Source of the DNA: Phytophthora colocasiae
Lineage: Eukaryota > Oomycota > Peronosporomycetes > Peronosporales > Peronosporaceae
Assembly (NCBI GenBank): GCA_018806915.1
Contig: JAGKQI010000030.1
Location: 280,501 to 344,500 of the forward strand
Direction of reading: 5' to 3'
DNA length: 64,000 bases
The stretch's first letter is position 1. The number at the start of each line of letters is the position of its first letter. Positions 10,099 to 19,836 of the stretch are shown here, one piece after another. The notes beneath the pieces are model-generated. The model did not search any database. It was not told the DNA's origin and saw only the letters and a list, made by a program, of their open reading frames with translations. The translations under genes were made by a program, and so were the position numbers.

Positions 10099-13000
10099 GA
10101 TGCACTTTCTGAAAGCGTCGCGGTAACCTTAGTCAAGCCACGTTCTCATTCACCATGTAGTCGATAGTGAAAGGTCCAACATAGCGTGCAGCCAACTTGG
10201 CTTTCGTCAGCTCAGTGTTATGAGAGACTTGCTTGAAGGATAGGTGCTCCGTTTTCAACAGTACTTGGTCGCCTGATTTGAAGTCAGTCTCTGCGCGACG
10301 TTTGTCGTAGTACCGCTTTTGCTTTTGTTTGGCATCCAGGAGCGCCTGTCGAGCTCGCTCAACAATTTCTTGGCGCTGCTGCGCAAACTGTTTTGCAAAC
10401 TCCACTTTTGACTGCACTGGCTGCACTGGCGGAACTGGTTCTCCGTGTTTGGCGATGCCAGGATGTCGTGCAGGCCGTCCACAGTCCACCTCGAATGGAG
10501 TCATTCCTGTCGAGGCGCTCACCAAGGTGGAGTGGGCAAACTCGATGGTGCCCAGCAGCTCCGACCAATTCGATCCATGTACCGAGGTCAAACAGCGAAG
10601 CGCAACTTCCAGCACACGGTTTTGTCGCTCCACTTGGCCGTCCGCTTGGGCTCGATGAGCTGTTGTCATGCGGAGCTTGACGCCCATTATCTTCATGAGC
10701 GCCTGCCAGAACGCTGCTGTGAATCGAGAGTCACGGTCACTGACAATCGCTTCGGGCATCCCATGATGACGCACGACCGAGTCGAAGAAGACACGAGCAC
10801 AGTCCGTAGCAGTTGCAGTTGAGTGCATAGGTGCATACTTGGCGCGCTTTGAGAGTAGATCCACAGCCACTTGAATACAGTCAAATCCATTTGACACAGG
10901 AAGGCCTGTGATGTAGTCTACACCGACGTGCTGCCAACACTCAGCAGGTACATCAAGAGGGCGAAATTTCCCTTTCTTCTTGGCGCTCGAGACTTTAAAC
11001 TTTAAGCACGTCAAACAACTCTGCACGTAGTCGTTCACATCGGTCTCCATGGTTTTCCAGTGATACCACTGAGAGAGCTTAGCGAGCGTGCGAGGTGCTC
11101 CAGGGTGCGCAGCTCCGTCGTGGAATTCCGACAAGAGCTGTGTCCGCAATATGTTACTGTTAGGAACGCACACCTGGTCGACTGCACCTTCCGTTCGGCG
11201 AAACACCAAGCCATTCTTGTAGTACAGTAGTGCCTCATCCACTTGTAGTGACTTCTCCTTCAGTATTGCTCTGTAGGCTGGTTCAACGCGATAACCGTTT
11301 GTGCAGAGCGTCCGAGTCTCATCTGAAATCGATATCGTTGTCGATTGTCGTGCTGAGCTATTCACCACTAACTCCACGTGACGCTGAGGCACAGCGGGGT
11401 ACTTGCATTCACCCTCCCCCCGTGACTGGTCATCTAACACAAGGTGCAAGTCGTTGGAGCTCTGTGCCGCAAGCGCATTCATCACCTCCTGACGTTCATG
11501 GATGCGGGCTTGAGCGTCGAGGCACTCAGAATCGCAGGTGTGCACCGTGAACGAATTTATCGACACGTTCCGTTCAGGCTGCATCACTGCCTCACTGTCT
11601 CCCACATCTCCACCCCGCACATTGTCATCAGGATCAGGACCATGGCGCGATAGTGCGTCGGCCACAATATTTTGAACGCCCTTGACGTGCAAAGTCAAAC
11701 TGTGCAAAAAAAGTCCAACCAACGAACGAGTTTCGACGAAACAGTCGGGTGCTGAAGGAACCATCGACACGCGATATTGTCTGTGTATACCAGAAAATGT
11801 CGCCCATGTATATAGTGACGCCACTTCGAAAGCGCGAGTTTAATTGCGAAGAGCTCCTTTTCATGTGCTGGCCAGTTGAGTTCGTGTTTACCGAGTTTTT
11901 TGGAGTAGAACGCGATGGGGTGATCAAAGCCATTCTTGCGCTAGGAGAGCACACCACCACAGCACTGCTTCGAAGCATCGGTTGTCACCACGAATTCTTC
12001 CGCAAAATTCGGCAGTTGCAAAATCGGAGCTTGTTGCAGTGCTGCCTTGATGAGTAAGAATGCGTTCTCCTGATACTCCGTCCACGACCACTCTTTGTCC
12101 TTCTTCACTAGCTCACTAAGCGGAAGAACGATGTCGGCGAATCGGTAGATAAACCTCCGATAGTAGCCAGCCAACCCCAGGAAACTCTGCAATTCTTTCA
12201 CCGAAGTTGGAACTCTCCACTGCTCGATTGCCGCTGTCTTCCTCTTATCCACTGACAGACCCTCCTTTGAAATGGTGTGTCCGAGAAAGTTCACAGAGTC
12301 CTGAGCAAAAGAACATTTTTCCTTACGAGCGTAAAGTTTCTCCTGCCGAAGCACTTCAAACACTGCCTGGAGATGCTGAAGGTGCTCAGACATCGACTTC
12401 GAGTAGATGCAGATGTCATCGAGATACACAACCACAAAAGAAAACTTTCCTAAGAGGAGACGCATCAAACGCGACCAAATCCCGGGCATGCCTGCCACGC
12501 CCATCGGGGCCACACACCAGTGATAGGTTTCGTTCGCTGAGCGAAAGGCTGTGTAGGGCCTGCTGTCAGGCTTCACACGCATCTGGTGATAGCCTTGGGC
12601 AAGATCCAGCACACTGAATATCACAGCGGCGGCCATCTTGTCGAACAGCTCTTCGATGTTGGGCAACGGGATCTTTGGTATGAGCGTTTGGCTGTTTAGG
12701 TAGCGGTAGTCAACCACCCAGCGTATCGGAGACTTTGTGGTTCCAGATCGGATCCATTCCCCACGACTTTGCTGTTTTCCGGTGCGCGGGTCACGCTTCG
12801 GAATACCGAACACATTCGACACCCAGGGCGAATCGCTAATCTCGATACATTCTTTCTCGAGCAGGTCTTCTACAAAAATCTGCAACGCGTCCTGCTCCGT
12901 CTTCGATAACCGAAATGCAGCTCTCGTGCTAGGTTTTGCATCGGCCTTCATATTCAGCTCGAACTCCACACGCCGCTCGGGTGGGAGTCCAGTCGGCAGA

Positions 13001-13160
13001 GACTTCGGGAATACGTCCTCGAAGTCTTCGAGGAGCTTTACGATCTCGTTGGAGTGCGCGATACCACTAGGCGCTGTCACCTTTACGTGATAAAGATCGT
13101 AGCGCCCTCTACATGTGCCAGTCTGGCCCTCCTTCAATGGCAGCTGAAGGTATGCACCAC
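10099..13160 (-). pseudogene. pol: Gypsy-3 RT-RNaseH-integrase, broken
   Basis: RT spans about 13137-12200 with VLDLAQGYHQM and YLDDICIYS. RNase H follows (TTDASKQCCGG, then YTDNIACRWFLQHP), with a TAG at 11939-11941 and a frameshift near 11700. Integrase is at about 11100-10150: zinc region HPGAPRTL...CLTCLKFK, then VGVDYITGLP, IVSDRDSRFTAAFW and QADGQVERQNRVLE, so the D,D-35-E triad residues are present. The frame closes with a TGA after ENVA and the reading is cut by Gypsy-1 at 10098, just where the GPF-type C-terminus should continue (QKVH). Confidence 0.9.
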
Positions 13161-14034
13161 TTAGGTCAGAATAAACCGATACCGAAAATGCTGACGCCTT
13201 AACGTTGACCTCATGTGTTTGCCAGTTAATGGTTGGATTGAATCGAGTAAGCCACGGCTTACCATATCGTGACTGGTAGGCAGCTCATATTCTGTGAAAG
13301 CAACTTGGCTGTACACCATGCCATCCATTGACACGCTTGACACGACATCCCGCACTGTTACTCCATGGCGGACTTGTCCGTCGAAGCTCTCCACCGATGC
13401 AACATGTTCACAACCAGGACCATCGATGATTCCTGGTCGCACCAAATTGGGGTTGGCACCGCAATCGATCAATGCGACGAGCTCCTGCCTGTTCACCTTC
13501 ACGGTTTTGCGGATCAGCTCATGTGCGGAGTCCGCTGCAGTAGGTGCTTGCACAGTTACCATGTTGATTTGGTAACCTCGTAATACCAATGGAGCTGCAT
13601 TCGAGGTCGAATTAAGCCGCACTGAGTTTATGGAGCGACGATTGCGTGTACCAATGCGTTCTTGGTTGCCCTCCGGCAGTCTGACACGACAGTTGCTGAT
13701 ACGATGTCCTGGACGCTTGCATCTGAAACACAGATTGCGTCGTCGACAATCTTCACGGGAGATGATGTGTACGTTCACGTTGTCAACTTCTATTGGTACA
13801 GCTCCGTCAGCTGGCCGATCAGAACGTCGAGGTCGAACATCTCCCCGTCCGCCCTTCTCGTGAGAGTGTGATCGCTCAAACTCCAGAGCTACCGAAATTG
13901 CTCGCGACACTGTGTCACAGCGACGATATGCAACCTCTTCCCGCGTTCGAGTCACCAACCCATGCACGAACCAGGTAACACGATCTATTTCAGTCATATC
14001 ACGGACTTGACAGATAATGTTGCGATATTTCGCG
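13161..14034 (-). pseudogene. gag: Gypsy-3 gag C-terminal part and protease
   Basis: Reading down the minus strand from the YR-element boundary: gag residues AKYRNIICQVRDMTEIDRV and WFVHGLVTRTREEVAYRRC, then a CCHC knuckle CFRCKRPGHRISNC near 13720 and a protease core VALIDCGANPNLVR (near 13480; the usual DSG is DCG). The frame breaks around 13160 before RT. The first 34 residues that an ORF caller would add at the N-terminus come from the inserted element, not from gag. Confidence 0.85.
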
Positions 14035-14102
14035 ATTTCCTTAATCGTCCAGATCCACGGCGGGGGCAAATGTTTGATTGATCGGCATTAAGGGCGTGGT
14101 GA
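14035..14102 (-). repeat. YR element repeat B2 (outer 3' end)
   Basis: 68 bp, matching B1 at 14235-14302 with one difference (taatcg versus taaccg). It forms the 3' terminus of the element on the minus strand and abuts Gypsy-3 gag. Confidence 0.93.
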
Positions 14103-14108
14103 CGCGGG

Positions 14109-14235
14109 TATCTGTGATCTAGAATCGAAGTGAGACCTCGCTGTGGTCCCGTGCCTTCCTACCGTTCTAACTTTAGAGCTTCTTCCTGGTATCTTACCAC
14201 TACGGAAAACCGATCATCCTCCGGACTGATCCACA
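14109..14235 (-). repeat. YR element repeat A2
   Basis: 127 bp copy of A1 (18734-18860), differing at one site seen by eye (gagacctc versus gagatctc). Six bases (cgcggg) separate it from B2. Confidence 0.93.
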
Positions 14236-14302
14236 TTTCCTTAACCGTCCAGATCCACGGCGGGGGCAAATGTTTGATTGATCGGCATTAAGGGCGTGGT
14301 GA
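14235..14302 (-). repeat. YR element repeat B1
   Basis: 68 bp inner copy of B2. It overlaps A2 by one base and lies just past the recombinase gene. Confidence 0.93.
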
Positions 14303-14350
14303 GCGGCCCCAAGATGAATTGCTCGAGCGGTCTTGAGCCGATATCCAATA

Positions 14351-15374
14351 TCAGACCATCCGCCGTGCCAACATTGTTGTTGAAGCTGCCGACTGCACTG
14401 GGTATTCCTCGAAGCATCGGGAAGTCCACCGACCAAGCAGTTTGATTGCAAGACTGTCCACGTTGCCTCGTAGAAGAGCCGTAGCACCGCCGCTCCGAAG
14501 CGAGTGGGGGGGTGTAGTTGGATGGAGGTGCACCGACTTTGTGAGCAACACGTTTGAGAGCGTTGTACACGGTCGTTGAGTCAAGATCCAGGCACAGGTG
14601 CTGGGAGTTCGCCATTTTGAGTTGTCGACGAGCCTTGTGGATATGCTTGAGGGCTAGCACAGGACACAACCGGGGGTCACCCGAGCGGTGCATCGTTCGC
14701 CATGCACCACGCCCGAATTGGTCGTTCTTCGCGCCGCTCAGGCCGATAGTGACTGCAGTGGCGCTGTCGACTGGTGTTACGCGTTCTTGTGCATCCGTGA
14801 AGTAAACGTCCTTGAACTTGAGGCAGTAAAATGACCGAGTCTTTTGAACCACCAAGTATTCTGACCTTCGTAGCAGGAAGAAGTAAGCTATGAGCACGCT
14901 GCCCCACAAGAGACGCTGTCGGGGCTGACGAAGATCGAGTGAGCGACGCAGCAGTCGAAGAAACGCGGGGGTCACAGGTTGCTTCTTACTGACGGGTTCA
15001 GAAAGCCGGCGAATTCCTTTTAACAAGATTTGGAGTTTGGGTGAGGAAAGGAGCTGGATGTCCCCGTATCGACGCTGATACCACAGAATGCTCGATAACT
15101 TGGAGCGAATGGTGGAATATTTGTTCCCTCGGAGAGCCTTATTACCACCATATCTCCACAGATAAATGGCAAAATAGCACAGCTTGTTTGTGTTGGATGT
15201 CGTGTTGTGTCGAAACCATGGAGACCACCCCATCAAGCGGGAGAAAAAGCTCCACTGGCGCCAGGCTGCGTTATACTTGACCGTGGTAGTCCGAGCCAGG
15301 GCATGTCTGAACAGCACTGTTACCACACAGCGGAGAGATTGTCGAAGGGAGCGACGATCGGTACCTGTCGCCAT
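14351..15374 (-). pseudogene. Tyrosine recombinase of the YR element
   Basis: The ATG at 15374 overlaps the end of the RT/RNase H frame. An N-terminal SAM-like DNA-binding part (TTTVKYNAAWRQWSFFSRL) precedes the catalytic domain with the first Arg in YFFLLRRSEYLVV, the HSLRSGGATALLRG box (His-x-x-Arg), LLGRWTS, and the probable nucleophile Tyr in CFEEYPVQS. Recombinases of this type integrate circular cDNA and replace the DDE integrase. A 7-base C run (G run at 14506-14512 on the plus strand) shifts the frame between NYTPP and PHSLR; all four catalytic motifs are otherwise present. Confidence 0.92.
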
Positions 15375-17282
15375 GATGAAGAGAGGTTAGTCCAGCTGCT
15401 CCACAGAGGGTGTGAATCGGTCCAGGCCCTGCTTCCAGCGTCAGCCATTGTGTTCAAATTTCCCGGGATGTGTTCTGCAGTGAACACTAGGTGATATTAG
15501 AGCTCTGCCAGCGAGAGTAGGCGGTTATAGAGCTGTGCTGTGGGATGGCAGCTAACCCTCCGCGAGGACCACACAACGGCGCTCATGTTGTCAATATGCA
15601 GCCGCACGTTGAGTCGGCGAGGGAGTGGCGCCATTTTTCCACTGCGGACCCCATACGAGTGCCGCTAGTACGGCACTTTGCAGTTCTCTCACATTAATGG
15701 AGTTAGCGAGCGAACCGGACCGGAATGCCGATTGCACCGAGGGAGAGAACTTGAGTCGAATGAATTCTTTGCGGTGGGGCTCAAGTGCACAGAGACCATC
15801 GTCTGACGCGTCCATATACACGTGAACGTCGGGTTCGGCAAGGCTAGCAAATTGAGAGACAGGAATCCCATTGAACCGATATCTGTGGACGAGAACTGCG
15901 TCGAACCATCGTAGATCATTGAGAACATCCACTGACAGGGTGCTGTTAGCGAACGGAGGAGCCGATATAGCCGCAACATGAACGCGCTGGTAGAAGGCCC
16001 TAGCCACCGGAAAACACGTAGCAACATGCCTCATTACCCCGAGAAGTTTGTTGAGCTCCGATTTGGTGGCGCGTCCTGCGCGTAACAATTTGCGCAGCCG
16101 TGTTTGTGTTTTCTCCAACTTGTTCTCAGGAATGGCAACAGTGCCCTTATCCGTATCCCACAGCAATCCCAGTGCCTTATTCAGGTTCATCCAGCCAGTA
16201 AACTTCTTGTCATTTATCGCTGAAGGACCGAGTACTGACAGCATGGAGCGACGTAGGGCAATATTCGCGTCGCGACAGCGGGTGCCGGTATGAATTTCCA
16301 CACAAGTGTGGTCGTCACACCACACATTGCCGGAAAAATTGCTGGAATCGGCCGGGGCGTGGACCGGAGCTGTTGCTTCATACTTGTCGTTAATAATTGA
16401 CCCGGCAAGGGAGTAGAATGCTGGCGAGTCGCACCAGCCAAATCCACAAGCGAGGTCGATGACCAAGTAGCCACCAAATAGAAATGAGAACATGTGTACT
16501 GCATTCTCATTGATCGGCACGTGCCGAAATGCGCCCGAAACGTCTCCGAGCATCATCAGCACCTCAGCGTCTGGGTGCTCAGTCTGTAGGTTGTGAATTC
16601 GTCGGGCAATGTCGCCCGGGGGGGGGTTGTACGAGACGGTTGGGAAGTTGTCGTCGCAGGTGAAGTCGTTCACCGAGCTTCCTCGTGGGTAGGAATAATC
16701 ATTAATAAGCCGTACGTCGTGATCACCTTTTGCAGCGATCCCAATCGGGCTCACAAAGATCTCGGGCCAGAGCTGAAGTAAATTCTCGCGAAGAACGAGG
16801 AATCTGCCGTCGCGCTGACCTTTGCGAATGTGCGCCCGGATCCGATCAGCATGTTCGGACACGAATTTGTGATTCGACGGGCGATTGGACTGCACGTCGG
16901 GCTTGATTTTCCACTGGGGCAGGACCCTATTGTGCACAACACTATTCCATCGTTTGTAGGTAGTGGTGTGAGGTGAGTCTCTGGGAACCGGCAGTTCAAA
17001 AAGAGCTTTGTTGGGTCTTGGATCGTCGTCAGTCTGGTTCCTTACTAGACGCACAAATTCAGGCAGAGATAAGCGTGACCGCTGAGCCAGGTCGGACAGA
17101 AATTCAACCTCGGACGCATCAATAACATCGATAGACGGAGACGGGTCAGGGGGGACCAAATGAAATGTAGACGCAACTTGACACAGACGCGAGCGAGCGC
17201 TAGCACTGGCTCGTTTCTCCAATAGTTTCAACGTGTTGAGAGTTGTCGTGAGAGCAACCAGGCGGTGCTTGCATGGAGCCAC
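15320..17282 (-). pseudogene. YR element reverse transcriptase/RNase H
   Basis: RT motifs typical of the DIRS/Ngaro group: RLINDYSYPRGSSVND, LGDVSGAFRHVP (motif A), GFGWCDSPAFYSLAG (motif B) and NVWCDDH (motif C, catalytic DD). RNase H follows with VYMDASDDG, NVRELQSAVLAALVWG, HIDNMSAV and HIPGNLNTMADAGSRAW. A frameshift lies near 15600 and a TAA at 15498-15500. No ATG is clear at the N-terminus; the frame is open upstream of 17282, so the start is not fixed. Confidence 0.9.
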
Positions 17283-17312
17283 CGCTGGAGTGCCTGGAGG
17301 TGAGAGGCAGCA

Positions 17313-18363
17313 TCATGACTCCTGGGAGTCAGCCGCCAACCCATTGTAGTTCGCCACGATGAAGTGCTTAACAATTTCCGGTAGCACAGCGGGACTAAAG
17401 TGTGCGCGCTTCGCATCAAAGCAGCCACCTGTACCATTTCCGGAACAGCCCATCTTAGAATGTGACCGCATGCACAGTGACTTGGAACCTTGAGTCGGAA
17501 GAGCGGCCAGAACTTCCGGAGGAACTGAAGCTTTTGGTCGTGACGTTTCTCCACGGCGGGGGGCGTTAGGAGTCAGACGTCGACGGGGTGCGGGGTGATT
17601 TTCAGCTCGATGATCCTTTTGCAGGTCCTTAATCTCGAGGAGCTCTTCATCGTTGCGGGAGAACTCGGTATAGACGTCCATCGATGCATCGAATTCGCGT
17701 GACACAGTGAGACTGCGGAACTTGCCGAACTTGTTGGTTACCCAGTACGCGACCAGCTTCTAACCTGACGTATCATCATCCGAGATGCCCTTGAACGAAT
17801 CGACGAATGAAATTGCGGTGTCAATGAGCTGAACAATTGATGAGTTGTAGAAACGGGAAGCAAAGGTGCGTAGGCACCGGAGAGCACCACAAATATCAAT
17901 ATCCGTGACGACGCAGAAGCGGCCGGCTGTAGCGTATTCTTTTCGGAAAAGTCTGTCCGGATCGTCGTGGACTCCAGTGCGTTTGCCCTGTCCAGTACTC
18001 CGGCGGGTCGGCAGTGCATGACCGACAGGCCTCGAGTCCCAAGCCAAAATCGTAGAGACCACGGAGAACGGGTGGGGACGCTAGAAACTGAACGTGGACC
18101 GATTGCTGCATGTACTCGAGTAGTGATTGGCATGACTTACCTTGAAACCGACTGTTGACGATGGTCTGGTGAACACGTTGCTGTGTTGCTGATGGGCGGA
18201 ATGAGCCGCGCAGGTGGCGAGAGACGTAATCACTGCCTCCGTCTTCTGATGGTCGATCGTCACGTAATTCCACAGAGTCAGCTGAAGGGCGGCGGCGCTT
18301 TCCGAGAGATCGGTTCTGAAGACGGACTTCTCTGACATCGTCAGCTTCAGAACCACTTGACAT
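17313..18363 (-). pseudogene. YR element ORF1 (gag-like)
   Basis: The ATG at 18363 opens a basic, Ser-rich N-terminus (LGKRRRPSADSVEL). The frame shifts around 18050 into DRLFRKEYATAGRFCVVTDI, meets a TAG at 17760-17762 and continues to 17313. The C-terminus carries a Cys/His cluster (CMRSHSKMGCSGNGTGGCF, then KRAH), like the zinc motif at the end of DIRS-type gag proteins. The role is inferred from position upstream of RT. Confidence 0.65.
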
Positions 18364-18405
18364 GTCTATAGTCGTAACGGGTTGCTACACCATAAGCCCA
18401 CTGGC

Positions 18406-18684
18406 CTATACACATCCCGTTTGGCCCACAAACGCGACGGGGTGACCAACGTAGTCACCCGGCCACAGAGTGGCTTCAGACGGATCCACCACGCGTGGCA
18501 ACAGGGTCTCCGCTGGGATACGGATTTCTGGACCGTCACCGTCGGAGTCGGGACCCACTGGGCAGACTATCACAAAAACGTCATCAACACGGTTCACGCG
18601 TACGTAGCCGAACCCAGGAAGCTCTGGAGCATGGAGAGGGCCCACAAACGCGAGCGAACCGACGGCTAAAGCCCTTGAGACCAT
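18406..18684 (-). CDS. ORF0: small unknown protein in the YR element leader
   Basis: An intact 92-codon frame with its own ATG (18682-18684) sits between repeat A1 and gag-like ORF1, ending 42 bp before the ORF1 ATG. The sequence is not low-complexity: FGYVRVNRVDDVFVIVCPVG and PGDYVGHPVAFVGQTG suggest a small all-beta fold, perhaps SH3/Tudor-like, but no family is recognised. YR elements usually start with gag, so this is either a lineage-specific extra gene or a chance frame. Confidence 0.45.
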   Translation of the reverse strand: MVSRALAVGSLAFVGPLHAPELPGFGYVRVNRVDDVFVIVCPVGPDSDGDGPEIRIPAETLLPRVVDPSEATLWPGDYVGHPVAFVGQTGCV

Positions 18685-18733
18685 GTTTGCAGAAGGAGAA
18701 GAGAGGCTTGTGAAGGAGAAGAGAGGACTTGAC

Positions 18734-18860
18734 TATCTGTGATCTAGAATCGAAGTGAGATCTCGCTGTGGTCCCGTGCCTTCCTACCGTTCTAACTTTA
18801 GAGCTTCTTCCTGGTATCTTACCACTACGGAAAACCGATCATCCTCCGGACTGATCCACA
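18734..18860 (-). repeat. YR element repeat A1 (outer 5' end)
   Basis: 127 bp, the 5' terminus of the element on the minus strand, directly abutting the Gypsy-3 gag codons for LEDYV. Its in-frame reading adds a false tail (WISPEDDRF...) to the truncated gag. Confidence 0.93.
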
Positions 18861-19356
18861 CGTAATCCTCCAAGTTTTGACATTGTATCTGCTTCAGGTT
18901 CATCAGTTCACCTCGAAGACGCTCCTGCAGATCCGGCGGAACGAACTCTGTCTGCAGTGCTTCAGCCAAGGCGTTCAGGGTAGCGAACTCGCCTTGGTGG
19001 AATGTATACCAAGCCGCAGCTTGGCCTTTCAGGTTGGACGCCACCATGGCCACAAGTCGGGTCTGATTTTCCTCTGCGCTGACGTCGAAATTTTTTGCGC
19101 TCAGGTAAAGCTGAACTTGGTGTAGAAACACTTGAAGCGGTTCTCCAAGCCGTCCGTTGTATGTCGGCATCGAGATGCCTTCCACCCGTCTCTCAGTGGG
19201 TCTCATGCGCTCCAACATGCTTTGCTGGTTCTGAAGCAGTTGGGTCATCTCATGGCGTTGCTGTGCCAAAATCTCAGTCATCCTCGCCAACGTTGTCATG
19301 GCGGTCTCCTCGGTCATCATGGTGCCACCGGCACCTAAGGCTGCGCCTTCTTCCAT
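18861..19356 (-). pseudogene. gag: Gypsy-3 gag N-terminal part
   Basis: The ATG at 19354-19356 starts MEEGAALGAGG. A Met/Gln-rich coiled-coil stretch (EILAQQRHEMTQLLQNQQSM) leads into the retrotransposon gag domain (MPTYNGRLGEPLQVFLHQVQ, KGQAAAWYTFHQGEF, LKQIQCQNLEDYV). It is cut at the YR-element insertion and resumes at 14034. Confidence 0.88.
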
Positions 19357-19493
19357 GGGTATCTTCTCGTCTCTCTTGCGAACTTGACTCTGGTGGGTCT
19401 TCACGTGCTCTCAGCATGCTAGTGTGGCCACCACTGCCGCCGTTGCGAAGGATCTCCTGGCCCTCAAAAAGTAGACCAACTAGTGCTACCAAT

Positions 19494-19737
19494 TGTCGAC
19501 TTCTGCGGATCGACGGCTCAGAACGGTGAGGAAGCGACGGGTTTGTAGTAGAAGAGTTGAGACGCTAACTTGTTGTTGTTGTTGCTTGTTCTTGTGAGGG
19601 CAAAATACTACGAATGAATATATTTTTGTTGGTTTAATTCTTTTCGATAGCACCCTCTTTTTCTGTTTCCTTCCAGGGCTCCGCTCTAGGAACAACACCT
19701 GGTAATCAATATTGGCGATCACAATCATATTAGGTCA
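19494..19737 (-). repeat. Probable Gypsy-3 5' LTR and primer site
   Basis: On the minus strand the sequence ending ...gtcgaca is followed two bases later by TGGTAGCACTA (complement of 19482-19492), the same primer-site start as in Gypsy-1 and Gypsy-2. The outer end is placed at tgaccta (19737) only because it gives a TG start; no partner LTR survives to confirm it. The LTR strand contains a GTT/AAC microsatellite (19567-19582). Confidence 0.55.
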
Positions 19738-19836
19738 CGTCGCTAAAAACATGTTAGATCACATGACCAAATCGCTTGGTCATGTAGAGAGTCAATGAAC
19801 TTTATTGTGAAGTTAAGCTCCAATGATACTACCGGT

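Larger units (their letters stand above)
14035..18859 (-). mobile_element. YR retrotransposon (Ngaro/DIRS order) with split direct repeats
   Basis: On the minus strand the element reads A1 (18860-18734), small ORF0, gag-like ORF1, RT/RNase H, tyrosine recombinase, B1 (14302-14235), A2 (14235-14109), B2 (14102-14035). A copies are 127 bp, B copies 68 bp. This A1-ORFs-B1-A2-B2 plan is that of Ngaro/PAT-type YR retrotransposons. Removing it restores the Gypsy-3 gag without any target duplication, as expected for recombinase-mediated integration. The genes carry homopolymer frameshifts and stops, but the termini look complete. Confidence 0.9.
10099..19737 (-). mobile_element. Gypsy-3: Ty3/Gypsy element split by a YR retrotransposon
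   Basis: A minus-strand Gypsy with its 5' LTR at 19494-19737, gag in two pieces (18861-19356 and 14034 downwards), protease, RT, RNase H and integrase, ending abruptly at 10099 against the Gypsy-1 LTR. The gag reads through cleanly if 14035-18859 (the YR element) is removed, joining ...NLEDYV to AKYRNI. The integrase C-terminus, 3' LTR and target duplication are missing. Several stops and frameshifts make it inactive. Confidence 0.9.

Noticed and set aside
2286..10103. Target duplication around Gypsy-1
   Set aside because: Flanking bases cccac and gatgc do not match and the two flanks are unrelated sequences.
18784..19404. A 206-codon gag ending in ...VRYQEEALKLER
   Set aside because: The last 25 residues come from repeat A1 of the inserted YR element; the true gag continues at 14034. 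The start at 19404 is GTG, so the ATG at 19356 was used.
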